Assembly: GCA_938082375.1 (NCBI GenBank)
Contig: CALKCJ010000015.1
Span: forward strand, 1 to 64,000
Source of the DNA: an uncultured Thermomicrobiaceae bacterium
GTDB taxonomy: Bacteria > Chloroflexota > Chloroflexia > Thermomicrobiales > Thermomicrobiaceae
Direction: 5' to 3'
DNA: 64,000 nt
The notes beneath the pieces are model-generated. The model did not search any database. It worked only from the letters and a program-made list of their open reading frames with translations, and was not told the origin of the DNA. Shown piece after piece: positions 33,296 through 42,463 of this stretch (the first letter of the stretch is position 1; the number at the start of each line of letters is the position of its first letter). Both the position numbers and the translations under genes were made by a program.

Positions 33296-35083
33296 TTACC
33301 CTCCATCGGCCAAATCGCGCCGATTATCGGCGTCTCTCCACGAAGGGGTCAAGCCACCCTCGGCCGCGCGACCACCATTGTGCGGGGCATCTGGAGTGAA
33401 CCACACCCGAACGACCGTCCCTCCACCTGCCCGCGGCCCCACCTCCAGCTGACCACGCAGATCGACCTGCACGAGCGTATGCGCGATCTGCAACCCCAGG
33501 CCACGGGTCGAGCGCATATCGAATCCGGCTGGCACGCCCCAACCGTCATCGGCGATTTCGAGCACGACCTGTTCGCCCCAACGCCCCACGACTATCGTTA
33601 TCCGCCCGCCGCTCCGGTTCTGAAAGCCGTGCCGGACGGCGTTAGCGACAAACTCGTTCAGCAGGAGCGCCAGGATCGTCGCTTGACGCGACGAAACCCA
33701 GACCTCGTCAGCCTGCACCGTCCACGTCACTCCGCTCTCCTCGCCACAGAGTGTCGTCACCGCCTCTTCGACCACCGTTCGGCAGAGCGTCCCGAGATCC
33801 ATCTCCTGGAGGTTTTGGCCGCTGAAGAGGTCGTGCACCACGGTCAGGCTGCGGATACGGCTCACCGCCTCCCGGAGCGGCGCGCGCACTTGGGGGCTCG
33901 CGTGGCGCATCTGGAGCGAGAGCAGCGCAGCGACCGTCTGCAAGTTGTTCCGCACCCGGTGGTGCATCTCCTGAAGGAGGGCGGACGCACGCGCAAGACC
34001 CCGACGAGCTTCGTCGTACAACTCCGCGTTCTCGATCGCGATGGCAGCGGTGTCGGTGAAGGCGTGAAGCAAGCCTGGCTGGTCGGGCGGCCCGGCGCTG
34101 CCATCGAAGACGAGGCAGATCGCTCCGACCGCGCGCCTGCCGGTAATCATCGGCATGGCGTAGACCGCAACTTGCTCGGTCGAGCTGGCGAGCGGCCGCC
34201 AGATCGCCCAACATGACTCCAGCACCTCGCCGACGAGTGCCCGTAGCGCCGGATCGAGCTCTTTCCCCGCGCCCTGCATCCAGTCGACCGGGTAATGTGC
34301 GAGCAGTTCGAGTTGGCCCGAGCGAGACCGCGGCTGGCGGTAGATCAGGGCCACCCGAGCACCGGAGAGATCGACCGCCTTCGTACTGATCAGGTCGAGC
34401 AGCGCTGTCAAGTCGAGCGTCGAGGCGATGGCACGCCAGAGCTGCTGCAGCAATTCCAGTTGCGCGATCCGTCGCCGCAGTTCGGCGTCGGTCTCGCTGT
34501 AGAGCCGGGCATTCTCGATTGCGATACTGATCTCACCAGCCGCGATCTCCAGAAAGTCCAGCTCTTCAGGCGAAAGCACGCGGCGCTCCAGGCTCATGAC
34601 GTTCAACACCCCGAGCAGGCCACCAGGCGAGCGCGAGATGAGCGGTACGGAAACCTGACTTGCGAACGGCCGGTCGTTGACATGAGGGTAGTCGAGATAG
34701 TTCGGATGGCTCGTCGCGTCCGCGGCCGCCTGGAGCTGGCGTGTCAGCGCCGCCTGCCCGGTGATCCCCACACCTAGCGGCAACGTGACCGAGCCCGGCG
34801 GGTCAGCGCTGATTCCGTCGCTCGCACGCAAGGTCAGTGTGCCGGTAGACTGGTCGTAGAGGAAGATGGCGCAGCGGTCAGCCTCGATCGTCTCCCGGAG
34901 CACCTTGACGACTGTCGCGAGTAACTCTTCCAGATCCAGGCTCCGGGTCGCGGCCCGACTAATCCGGTGCAACGCGTGCAGGCGACCGACTGGGCCAGCG
35001 AGCGCACGCGGATCAGCTGCGCCCCCGACACCGGTCGAGGGCTGCAGGAGCTTAGCCAACGTTTCCCATTCGTTGTCGAGCAC
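33296..35083 (-). CDS. Soluble GAF-GAF sensor histidine kinase, HisKA_2 type
   Basis: A 595-residue cytoplasmic kinase. A first GAF domain (about 35-185) reads ATVVKVLRETIEADRCAIFLYD and ends in ISIAIENARLYSE; a second GAF domain (about 210-370) reads STKAVDLSGARVALIY and ends in IAIENAELYDE. The HisKA_2 box is LLQEMHHRVRNNLQTVAAL, followed by an HATPase domain with NEFVANAVRHGF and RGLGLQI. There is no membrane segment. GTG at 35083 lies 6 nt after GAGGAG. HisKA_2 kinases often act in general stress or light responses; the signal is unknown and no response regulator is adjacent. Divergent from herA. Confidence 0.9.
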   Translation of the reverse strand: MLDNEWETLAKLLQPSTGVGGAADPRALAGPVGRLHALHRISRAATRSLDLEELLATVVKVLRETIEADRCAIFLYDQSTGTLTLRASDGISADPPGSVTLPLGVGITGQAALTRQLQAAADATSHPNYLDYPHVNDRPFASQVSVPLISRSPGGLLGVLNVMSLERRVLSPEELDFLEIAAGEISIAIENARLYSETDAELRRRIAQLELLQQLWRAIASTLDLTALLDLISTKAVDLSGARVALIYRQPRSRSGQLELLAHYPVDWMQGAGKELDPALRALVGEVLESCWAIWRPLASSTEQVAVYAMPMITGRRAVGAICLVFDGSAGPPDQPGLLHAFTDTAAIAIENAELYDEARRGLARASALLQEMHHRVRNNLQTVAALLSLQMRHASPQVRAPLREAVSRIRSLTVVHDLFSGQNLQEMDLGTLCRTVVEEAVTTLCGEESGVTWTVQADEVWVSSRQATILALLLNEFVANAVRHGFQNRSGGRITIVVGRWGEQVVLEIADDGWGVPAGFDMRSTRGLGLQIAHTLVQVDLRGQLEVGPRAGGGTVVRVWFTPDAPHNGGRAAEGGLTPSWRDADNRRDLADGG

Positions 35084-35171
35084 GGTCAGCTCCTCGGCCT
35101 GGATAGTACATCCAACTCCTGATGGTACAATCGCTCGCGAGCAAGTCAAAGCAGCGCGGACGTACGAGGGG

Positions 35172-36845
35172 ATGCGACAGCAGGCAATGGAGCGGCGCGA
35201 CGAGACGGCAGCGCTTCCGACGATAGGACAGGGCAATCACGGCTGGCTTGGGGTGGTCACCGAGGGCAGCTACAGCGGCGGCCTGATCGTGCGCCTGTTT
35301 TCCGACTGCGAGGCGGAGGGGCTACGTGTCGGCAGCTTTGTCGTCCTCGAAGGCCACCGCCACCGCTACTTCGGCACCATCACCGACATCCGCCTACGCG
35401 CCACCGACGCAGCGCTGACCGCCGATCCCCCGGCGCACCGCTCGGCCTTCGTGCGACGGATCATCCGCGGCACACACGCGTATGTCACCGTCGAGGTTCG
35501 CCCTTCGCTGGTGCTCGAAGACCCGCTCGATCCGGTCGGAAGCAGACCGAGACCGGCGCGTACCATTCCGGCCCACTTCGCGACGCTACGCCAGGCGACC
35601 GCGCTCGATTTTGAGCTCGTCTTCGGGAAGGAAGATCGCCAGCGATTCGCGCTTGGTACTCCGCCAATGATGGAGATCCCCATTCCTATCGACCTCGATT
35701 TACTTGTCCAGCGCAGCAACGGCATCTTCGGTCAGAGTGGTAGCGGCAAGAGCGTGTTGACCCGGCTAATCCTCTACGGGCTGATCCGAGCAGACATCGC
35801 CTCCGTGCTCATCTTCGACATGCACAGCGAGTATGCTCGAGCGCCGCTCGACCAGCCACAGATCACCGGCCTGGCGGAACTCTTCGGCCACACCCGCATC
35901 CGCGTCTATACCCTCGATCCACGAACCGACGACGCGGCCGCGAGCCGGATCGTACGGATCGGGCTCAACCAGGTCGAGCCCGACGACATCGAGCTACTGG
36001 CTCAGGAGCTGAACCTCAACCCGACGTTCACCACCGTAGCCCACCACCTGCGTCGCCGGTTCGGCGAACACTGGATCACCCGGGCGCTCAACTTTAACGA
36101 GGATGATGTCAAAGAGTTCTGCAGCGCGACCGGCACCCACCCGTCTTCGGTCGATGCACTCCGGAGCAAGCTTGCCCGACTGGCCGACCGGGAGTATATC
36201 GCCGAGCACGCCGACAGCTCCTCGCTCGACGAGATCCTGACCCACCTGGAACAGGGCCGTCATGTCATTCTCCAGTTCGGTCGGTTTGACTCCCTCCTCG
36301 ACTACATGCTCGTCGCCAACCTCGTCACCCGACGCATCCACCAGCGCTATGTGGAGCACGCGCTGCACCAGTCGCAGCTCGGAGCGGCCGAATCGCAGCG
36401 ACGCCGTCTTCTCATCGTCCTCGAGGAGGCGCACAAGTTCCTGGCACCAGAAGCCGCCCGGCAATCGATCTTCGGGATCATCGCACGCGAGATGCGCAAG
36501 TACTGGGTCACTCTCCTGGTGGTCGACCAGCGTCCGTCGGGGATCGACCCGGAAGTGCTCTCCCAGCTTGGCACCAAGATCATCGGCCCGCTGACCGACC
36601 AGCACGACATCGATGCCGTACTCACCGCCGTCTCCGACCGCAACCAGTTGCGCAACCTTCTCGCCAACCTCAGCCCGCAGCAGGAGTGCCTAGTCGTCGG
36701 CCACGCGGTACCGATGCCGATCCTGTTACGCACGCGTGCCTACGACGGGAAAGCGCTACGCCAGGATCTGATCTCGCTCGGAATCGCCTCCGGCGATGGC
36801 CGCGCGGCGTACCGACGTCTCTTCGGGGAGGATGCGCGACCGTGA
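35172..36845 (+). CDS. herA: HerA-like hexameric DNA-translocating ATPase
   Basis: A 557-residue FtsK/HerA superfamily ATPase. The N-terminal HAS-barrel-like domain (about 15-150) is followed by Walker A GQSGSGKS (187-194), FDMHSEYA, Walker B LLIVLEEAHKFL and the arginine-finger region VVDQRPSGIDPEVLSQ. HerA works with a nuclease (NurA in archaea) in DNA end resection. Here it overlaps the Mre11-like gene by 4 bp (GTGA). ATG at 35172 was chosen because the domain begins just after it; the ribosome binding site is weak and ATG 35187 is possible. No NurA or Rad50 gene is next to it. Confidence 0.9.
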   Translation: MRQQAMERRDETAALPTIGQGNHGWLGVVTEGSYSGGLIVRLFSDCEAEGLRVGSFVVLEGHRHRYFGTITDIRLRATDAALTADPPAHRSAFVRRIIRGTHAYVTVEVRPSLVLEDPLDPVGSRPRPARTIPAHFATLRQATALDFELVFGKEDRQRFALGTPPMMEIPIPIDLDLLVQRSNGIFGQSGSGKSVLTRLILYGLIRADIASVLIFDMHSEYARAPLDQPQITGLAELFGHTRIRVYTLDPRTDDAAASRIVRIGLNQVEPDDIELLAQELNLNPTFTTVAHHLRRRFGEHWITRALNFNEDDVKEFCSATGTHPSSVDALRSKLARLADREYIAEHADSSSLDEILTHLEQGRHVILQFGRFDSLLDYMLVANLVTRRIHQRYVEHALHQSQLGAAESQRRRLLIVLEEAHKFLAPEAARQSIFGIIAREMRKYWVTLLVVDQRPSGIDPEVLSQLGTKIIGPLTDQHDIDAVLTAVSDRNQLRNLLANLSPQQECLVVGHAVPMPILLRTRAYDGKALRQDLISLGIASGDGRAAYRRLFGEDARP

Positions 36846-38104
36846 TCCGTCTCGTTCACTTCGCTGACCTCCACCTCGGTATCGAACTGCACGGAAGCAC
36901 CGACCCTTCGACCGGCCTCTCCACCCGAGTCCAGGACTTTCTGCGCGTCTTCGACATAGTGGTCGACCACGCCGTCTCGGAACGCGTCGATGCCGTGCTG
37001 TTCGCTGGTGACGCCTTCAAAAACCGCGACCCCAATCCCACGCTCCAGCGGGCCTTCGCGGAGCGGATGCGGCGCCTGACCGAAGCGCGCATCCCCACCG
37101 TCCTCCTCGTGGGCAATCATGACCTGCCGGTCGCCATCACGCGGGCGACACCGATGGACATCTACCAGGCCCTGGGCATCCCTGGCATCTATGTGGCCCG
37201 CCGGATCGAGCGGTTGGAGATCCCCCTCAGCCGCGGTAGACTGCAAGTCGTCACTCTGCCCTGGATACCGCTGAGCCAGTTTTTGACCAACGACGAGATG
37301 CGCTCGCTCGATCGCCTCGAGCGGGAGCGACGTTTCCGCGAGGACGTCAGCCAGGTGGTGCGCGAGACACTCGCCCAGCTCGATCCCGAGCTGCCAGCCG
37401 TCTTCCTCGGCCACGTGAGCATCGAGGGAGCCCAGTTGGGCCACGAGCGCGGGATCATGCTGGGCCAAGATCCGGCTTTCAGCACCGCGGAGCTGGGCCT
37501 GCACGACAGCCCGCTCGACTATGTGGCGCTCGGCCACATCCACCGTCACCAGGTCGTCGCTGGACGGCCACCAGTGGTGTACGCCGGAAGCTTGGAACGT
37601 GTGGACTTCGGCGAGGAGCGCGAGCCGAAGGGGTTCGTAGTCGTCGAGATCGGGCCCGGGCGATATCCGGAGCGCGCCGTGAGGTGGGAGTTCCGGCCAG
37701 TACCGGCACGTCACTTCCACACTGTCAGGGTCAGGGTCAGCGATCAGGAGCCGATGGCCGCGATCCAGCGCGCGCTCGACCGCGAAGCGCGAGCGATCGA
37801 CGGCGCCATTGTGAAGCTCGTTCTCGAGCTGGAACCTGAGCACGTCGATCACATACGGGTCAACGAGATCCGCCGCGCGCTGCAGGCGCGGGGCGCGGCG
37901 CATGTCGCCGCTATCGTCCGCGAGACCGACCGCTCGCCGCGGGTACGGGAGGAAATCCGGGCAGACGAGGCCACCGACCCCGAGGCAATGCTGAGCCGAT
38001 GGCTGAAGCAGCGTGACCTCCCGGACGAGCGCAAGCAGCAGATCATTGAGCGCGGGCGCGAACTCATCCGGCGCGCTCGGGAGAGCTCAGTCGCGACCGG
38101 GTAA
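36842..38104 (+). CDS. Mre11/SbcD-like DNA repair nuclease
   Basis: A 420-residue calcineurin-like phosphoesterase. The five metal-binding motifs are in order: FADLHLG, FAGDAFKNRD, LVGNHDLP, FLGHVSIEGAQ and LGHIHRHQ. The C-terminal part (about 280-420) is an all-helix and strand domain that ends in helices ideal for partner binding. Mre11 proteins are dimeric exo- and endonucleases that process DNA ends, normally with Rad50/SbcC; here the partner gene by overlap is herA. GTG at 36842 overlaps the herA stop, so both proteins are made together. Confidence 0.92.
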   Translation: MIRLVHFADLHLGIELHGSTDPSTGLSTRVQDFLRVFDIVVDHAVSERVDAVLFAGDAFKNRDPNPTLQRAFAERMRRLTEARIPTVLLVGNHDLPVAITRATPMDIYQALGIPGIYVARRIERLEIPLSRGRLQVVTLPWIPLSQFLTNDEMRSLDRLERERRFREDVSQVVRETLAQLDPELPAVFLGHVSIEGAQLGHERGIMLGQDPAFSTAELGLHDSPLDYVALGHIHRHQVVAGRPPVVYAGSLERVDFGEEREPKGFVVVEIGPGRYPERAVRWEFRPVPARHFHTVRVRVSDQEPMAAIQRALDREARAIDGAIVKLVLELEPEHVDHIRVNEIRRALQARGAAHVAAIVRETDRSPRVREEIRADEATDPEAMLSRWLKQRDLPDERKQQIIERGRELIRRARESSVATG

Positions 38105-38166
38105 CGGCCCGGGGCCGTGGAAGCAGCCGTGCGAGTTCGGGTATACTACGCTTGAGGTCGCACGTT

Positions 38167-38240
38167 GCCCGCGTAGCTCAGCGGATAGAGCCGGGGCGTC
38201 CTAAGCCCTGTGGTCGGGGGTTCGAGTCCCTCCGCGGGCG
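38167..38240 (+). tRNA. tRNA-Arg (anticodon CCU)
   Basis: A full cloverleaf of 74 nt. Acceptor GCCCGCG pairs with CGCGGGC, the D arm is GCTC/GAGC, the anticodon stem GGGGC/GCCCT holds loop GTCCTAA with anticodon CCT, and the T arm GGGGG/CCCTC holds TTCGAGT. The discriminator is G and CCA is not encoded. It decodes AGG, a rare codon in GC-rich genomes. Confidence 0.97.
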
Positions 38241-38279
38241 CCGAGCGCTCTTGCCGTCTCCTATCGAAGAGAAGGGCGG

Positions 38280-38868
38280 ATGCAGGTTCGGCTTCGCACC
38301 CTGGACGTCGTCCTCACGCCTGCACTCGAGCGCTTTCTCCGTGAGGGGCTTGCCGAGCTCGACCGCATCCACACGCAAGTGGTGGACGCCCGCTTCGAGC
38401 TACGAAGCGAGCGCCAGCGCGGTGGCGTCGAGCTGTTCGTGGCCTAGTTCAGGATTACAACCCGTTCAGCCATCATGCGGGCCGAGCACCGCGATCGCGA
38501 GAGCCGCCTCGCTATCGTATGGAACCATCGACCACATGACTAGCCAGATCAAGCACTTCCGTAAGAAGCAAATTCTGAATCGGCGGCGGTCACGCCGCGT
38601 CAGTTCCGAGCCCGACGCCACGGCTGTGCTCGACATGGCGAGCGAGGAGCTCGCCAGACCCGAACTGGAACAGGGCGAATCGTCTCTTGTGATTGTGCGC
38701 CACAAGCGGTTCACAGTCTATCCAATGACCGAAGAAGAGGCGATCGAGCAGATGGAGCTGCTCGGTCACGACTGCTTCGTCTTCTGCAACCCCGCCGACG
38801 ATCAGATGAACGTCCGCTACCGGCGGAAAGACGGCCACTACGGCCTGATCCAGCCAGCCCTCGGTTGA
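38280..38868 (+). pseudogene. hpf: Ribosome hibernation promoting factor (long HPF), interrupted
   Basis: Long HPF dimerises idle 70S ribosomes. The ATG at 38280 behind GAAGGGCGG begins LTPALERFLREGLAELDR and DARFELRSERQRGG, the HPF N-domain, then TAG at 38445 replaces the codon where CAG is common (FVA-stop). The frame continues with RSAIMRAEHRDRESRLAI, the next family motif, then shifts near 38517. The rest, GTIDHMTSQIKHFRKKQI and the C-terminal dimerisation domain (VIVRHKRFTVYPMTEEEAI to GHYGLIQPALG), is in another frame. One stop and one frameshift inside a normally conserved gene is striking; a separately translated C-terminal domain from ATG 38537 remains possible. Confidence 0.8.
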
Positions 38869-39071
38869 TCGCGCCTTGCGGATGACTTGCCCTGGAATAC
38901 ACGCGGCGTGGCCAGCGTTTCCGAGAGTGCGGCGCTGCTCAGGTATAGTTGAGGGCGGCGCGCAGGCGTGCCTGTACGGTCGGCCGGCCTAGAGGTCGGC
39001 CAGCCGGGGCCGAAGGCTCGTTCCACTCGCGCTCACGATCTGGGAGGCAGGGAGGGAGGACACACAAACAG

Positions 39072-40379
39072 GTGGCAGCCGTAGAGGAGCAGCGCTCGTT
39101 CTTCGCCCCGCCGGTCGTGAGGCGCATCGCCATGATCAGCGTCCATACGTCCCCGCTGGCGCAGCCAGGCAGCGGCGAGGCCGGCGGGATGAACGTCTAC
39201 ATCCGGGAGCTGAGTCGCAACCTGGCCGAGCGCGGCGTGGAGGTCGACATCTTTACCCGCCGTTCCGACCCCGAGCAGCCTCCAGTGACCGAGGTCGACG
39301 CGGGAGTCCGTGTCTTCGCACTGGAGGCCGGCCCACCCCTCGCGCTCCCGAAGGATCAGCTCTTCTGCCACCTGCCCGCCTTCGTCACCGAGCTGGCCTA
39401 TCAGATCAACCGCGATGGTCGCCCCTACGAGCTTGTCCACGCGCATTACTGGCTCTCGGGGTGGGCTGGCTATCTGCTCAAGCGCTATTGGGATATCCCA
39501 TTGGTGCAGATGTTCCACACGCTCGGCAACCTGAAGAACCTGCTTGCCTCGAAAGGGGCCATCGAACCAGTCCTGCGGCTCCAGGTCGAGCGGGGGCTCC
39601 TGCAGGTCGCAGAAGCCGTCATCGCGGCCAACCCCGACGAGCGTGAGGTCATGATCTGGGATCTGCAGGCTGATCCCTTGAAGATCTGCACTGTGCCGCC
39701 GGGTGTCGACCTCGATCACTTCCGTCCCAGCGACCGGCTTGCAGCGCGGAACCAGCTCGGCCTGCCGGCTCAGCCGCTCGTGCTCTTCGTCGGGCGCATC
39801 GATCCAGTGAAGGGCATTGACACGCTCTTCCAAGCCTGGCGCCGCGTCCTCACCTCGGTCGCGCCTGGAGAACCAGAGCCGGTGCTGATCTTTCTCGGCG
39901 GCCGCCGAGTCGAGGGCACTGCGGGGCCGCAGGTCGACCCGCCGCTCGGGAAGCTCATCGCCGACGCGAGGGCGTTGGACATCGAGCGATCGGTGAGGTT
40001 CCTCGGCTCCCAGCCTCGCGAGATCCTGCCGCTGTTCTACAACGCTGCCGATCTCTGCGTGATGCCATCCCGCTACGAGTCGTTCGGCCTGGTTGCGGTC
40101 GAGGCGATGGCGTGTGGCACGCCGGTGATCGCGAGCCGGGTCGGTGGGCTCCGCTTTACAGTGGAGCACGAGATTTCTGGCCTGCTGGTGCCGCCCGACG
40201 ATCCCGAGACGCTGGCCGCCGCCATCCGTCGTGGTCTTACCGATCACCAGCTACGCACGCGCCTGCAGGTGGGCGCTCGCCAGGCGGCCGTCCGGTACTC
40301 GTGGCACGGCGTCACGAACGCTGTCCTGCAGGTCTACCGGCAGGTCGCCAAGCGTAGCCAGCTCCTCCCCTGTCTCTAG
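39072..40379 (+). CDS. GT4-family glycosyltransferase (MshA/sucrose-synthase-like)
   Basis: A 435-residue retaining glycosyltransferase with two Rossmann halves. The N-terminal SPLAQPGSGEAGGMNVYIREL is like MshA and sucrose-phosphate synthases, and HAHYWLSGWAGYLL fits the acceptor side. The C-terminal donor half has LFVGRIDPVKGIDTL, RFLGSQPREILPLFYNAAD and the catalytic ESFGLVAVEAMACGTPV. GTG at 39072 comes after a GGAGGGAGG site about 12 nt away. Mycothiol is not expected outside Actinobacteria, so compatible-solute or lipid glycosylation is more likely (inference). Confidence 0.88.
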   Translation: MAAVEEQRSFFAPPVVRRIAMISVHTSPLAQPGSGEAGGMNVYIRELSRNLAERGVEVDIFTRRSDPEQPPVTEVDAGVRVFALEAGPPLALPKDQLFCHLPAFVTELAYQINRDGRPYELVHAHYWLSGWAGYLLKRYWDIPLVQMFHTLGNLKNLLASKGAIEPVLRLQVERGLLQVAEAVIAANPDEREVMIWDLQADPLKICTVPPGVDLDHFRPSDRLAARNQLGLPAQPLVLFVGRIDPVKGIDTLFQAWRRVLTSVAPGEPEPVLIFLGGRRVEGTAGPQVDPPLGKLIADARALDIERSVRFLGSQPREILPLFYNAADLCVMPSRYESFGLVAVEAMACGTPVIASRVGGLRFTVEHEISGLLVPPDDPETLAAAIRRGLTDHQLRTRLQVGARQAAVRYSWHGVTNAVLQVYRQVAKRSQLLPCL

Positions 40380-40482
40380 TCGTCGCCCTGGTACCCACTC
40401 GACTGCCTTGCCTCCTGTTCAACCGCTCGCGACGCTGGTACGATCTCGCCGGGGGTACCAAGGCAGCGGGTAAGGACACACG

Positions 40483-41196
40483 ATGGTGGTATATCTTCAA
40501 GTGATGCCTGAGGTGTTCGAGCGCGTGTGGGAAGCCCGCTTTGCAGCGGTGGTCGCCCTCGGGATCAATAACCGGCGAGGGGCTCAGGAAGCTGCGGGTC
40601 GTCTCTCGCAGGCCATCGCGACCGTCACCAGTACCTTGGGCAGCTGCGACCCCAAAGAACACCCGTCCATCGCTGCCTGGCGCGAGACATTCCGCGATCT
40701 GGGCTGGTCACCGAGTTCCTATCAGAGCTCGGTGGAAGCCTTGGTTCGCCGTTCGCTCAAGGGCAAGCCGCCTCCGAGCATCAACCCCGCGGTCGATCTG
40801 GCGAACAGCGTCTCGCTCCGCTACCTGGTACCGATCGGTGCCCATGACCTGAGCACTGCGCCGATGGGACTGACCGTGCGGCTGGCACGGCCCGGCGACC
40901 GCTTCCTGCCGATGGGAGAGGCACCGGAGGAGATACCAGATCCGGGCGAGATCGTCTACGCCCACGGGACGGACATCCGCACCCGCCGCTGGGTCTGGCG
41001 CCAGAGCCGCACCGGCCTGGTGACACTGGACACCACCGATGTGGTATTTCCGATCGACGGTTTGGCGCACGTCACCGAGAGCGCGATGCACCTGGCCGCG
41101 GCTGAGCTGGCAACACTCGTCGGAGAGTTGCTCGGCGGCGAGGTGCACGTCTGGTGGCTTGATCCTGCCTCACCACAAGCCCCTCCCGGCGATTGA
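40483..41196 (+). CDS. B3/B4 tRNA-binding domain protein
   Basis: A 237-residue protein matching the stand-alone B3/B4 domain of phenylalanyl-tRNA synthetase beta chains, which hydrolyses mischarged tRNA in the full enzyme. Visible signatures are SVEALVRRSLKGKPPPSINP and VDLANSVSLRYLVPIGAHD and GEIVYAHGTDIRTRRWVWRQ. Stand-alone members are thought to be trans-editing factors, not proven for most. ATG at 40483. No synthetase gene is adjacent. Confidence 0.85.
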   Translation: MVVYLQVMPEVFERVWEARFAAVVALGINNRRGAQEAAGRLSQAIATVTSTLGSCDPKEHPSIAAWRETFRDLGWSPSSYQSSVEALVRRSLKGKPPPSINPAVDLANSVSLRYLVPIGAHDLSTAPMGLTVRLARPGDRFLPMGEAPEEIPDPGEIVYAHGTDIRTRRWVWRQSRTGLVTLDTTDVVFPIDGLAHVTESAMHLAAAELATLVGELLGGEVHVWWLDPASPQAPPGD

Positions 41197-41554
41197 CAGC
41201 GATTCTCCCTCCGGCTACGATGTAGGCGCAGCGGCTGAGGTGCCGCCACTCGACGACGGGAGGAGCAGTGACTACCGCAGTCTCTCCGGTCGTCAGCTAT
41301 CACCGGCATAGCGCGAGCGCTGTCTCCGCTGAGTTCGCTCGCGCGCCCCGCGCGTGCGTCTGCCGCATCGCCTGCTCCGCGAAACGCAAACGCTGATCCC
41401 TCCCGGTCCTGGTAAAGCGAAGGCCACTTGAGAGCCTAGCGAGCCGAGCCGCCAGGCGTTCAGATCGTTCCCGAGAGCAGCCTGGCCACGTCGCGTTCGG
41501 CCGTCTGGCCTGTCCGTTCGCATCGGTGAGACGTACAAGAGGGGAGCGTGTGCC
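41197..41554. other. Intergenic region before dapA
   Basis: About 360 bp without a convincing gene. A perfect inverted repeat, GCGCGAGCG (41311-41319) and CGCTCGCGC (41336-41344), with a 16-nt loop may end the upstream transcript. No lysine riboswitch or promoter was recognised. Confidence 0.4.
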
Positions 41555-42463
41555 ATGCTTCGTGGAAGTTTCGTCGCCCTGGTCACGCCATTCGCCAATG
41601 GCGAGCTCGATCTGGGTACGCTACGTCACCTGGTGGAGTGGCAGATCCGTGAAGGGAGCGATGGGCTCGTCCCGTGCGGCACTACCGCCGAGACACCGAC
41701 GCTCAGCCAGCGCGAGTGGCGGCAGGTCCTCGAGACGGTGATCGAGCAGGCGGCAGGCCGGGTGCCTGTCATCGCCGGCACCGGTACCAACGCGACTTCG
41801 GTCAGCATCGAGCGCACGCGGATCGCCTGCGAGCTCGGCGCAACCGCTGCCATGATCGTCGCGCCCTACTACAACCGCCCGCAACAGGAGGGTATCCTCC
41901 GCCACGTGGCCGCTATCGCTGACGCGGTCGGCCTCCCGCTCGTGCTCTACAACGTCCCGAGCCGCACCGGCGTCAACCTGCTGCCCGACACCGTAGCTCG
42001 GCTCCTCGACCTGGCCCCGATCGTCGCGGTGAAGGAAGCCAGCGGCTCGCTCGACCAGGCCAGCGAGCTGGTGCTTGCGCTCGATGGCCGCGCCGCCGTC
42101 CTCTCCGGCGACGATTCGCTGACGCTACCGATCATCAGCGTGGGCGGGGCCGGCGTCGTGTCGGTGCTTGCCAACATCGCCCCGGCCGCCACGCGTGACC
42201 TTGTCCACGCCGCGCTCGCGGGTGACCTCGCTCGGGCCCGCCAGCTTCACCAGGAGCTGTTCCCGCTGGCCCGCGCGCTCTTTTTAGAGACCAACCCGGT
42301 ACCGGTCAAGGTGGCTGCCGAACTGCTCGGCCTCTGCCGGTCCGAGGTGCGCCTGCCGCTCGCCCCGCTGTCGCCAGCGAACCAGCAGCGGCTCCATCAG
42401 ACGCTGGCCGCCTGCCCTCACACGGCTGCCCGGCTGGCCGCACCAGCAACGGAGGCCCAGTGA
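41555..42463 (+). CDS. dapA: 4-hydroxy-tetrahydrodipicolinate synthase
   Basis: Condenses pyruvate with aspartate semialdehyde, the first step of the diaminopimelate/lysine branch. A 302-residue TIM barrel with LVPCGTTAETPTLS (pyruvate carboxylate site), LYNVPSRTGVNL with the catalytic tyrosine, and the Schiff-base lysine Lys160 in IVAVKEASGSLDQ. ATG at 41555 follows AGGGGAG. The stop overlaps the dapB start (TGATG), making a dapAB operon. Confidence 0.96.
   Translation: MLRGSFVALVTPFANGELDLGTLRHLVEWQIREGSDGLVPCGTTAETPTLSQREWRQVLETVIEQAAGRVPVIAGTGTNATSVSIERTRIACELGATAAMIVAPYYNRPQQEGILRHVAAIADAVGLPLVLYNVPSRTGVNLLPDTVARLLDLAPIVAVKEASGSLDQASELVLALDGRAAVLSGDDSLTLPIISVGGAGVVSVLANIAPAATRDLVHAALAGDLARARQLHQELFPLARALFLETNPVPVKVAAELLGLCRSEVRLPLAPLSPANQQRLHQTLAACPHTAARLAAPATEAQ

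Noticed and set aside
39072-40379. MshA of mycothiol biosynthesis
   Set aside because: The match is to the general GT4 fold; no other mycothiol gene is nearby and the pathway is essentially actinobacterial.
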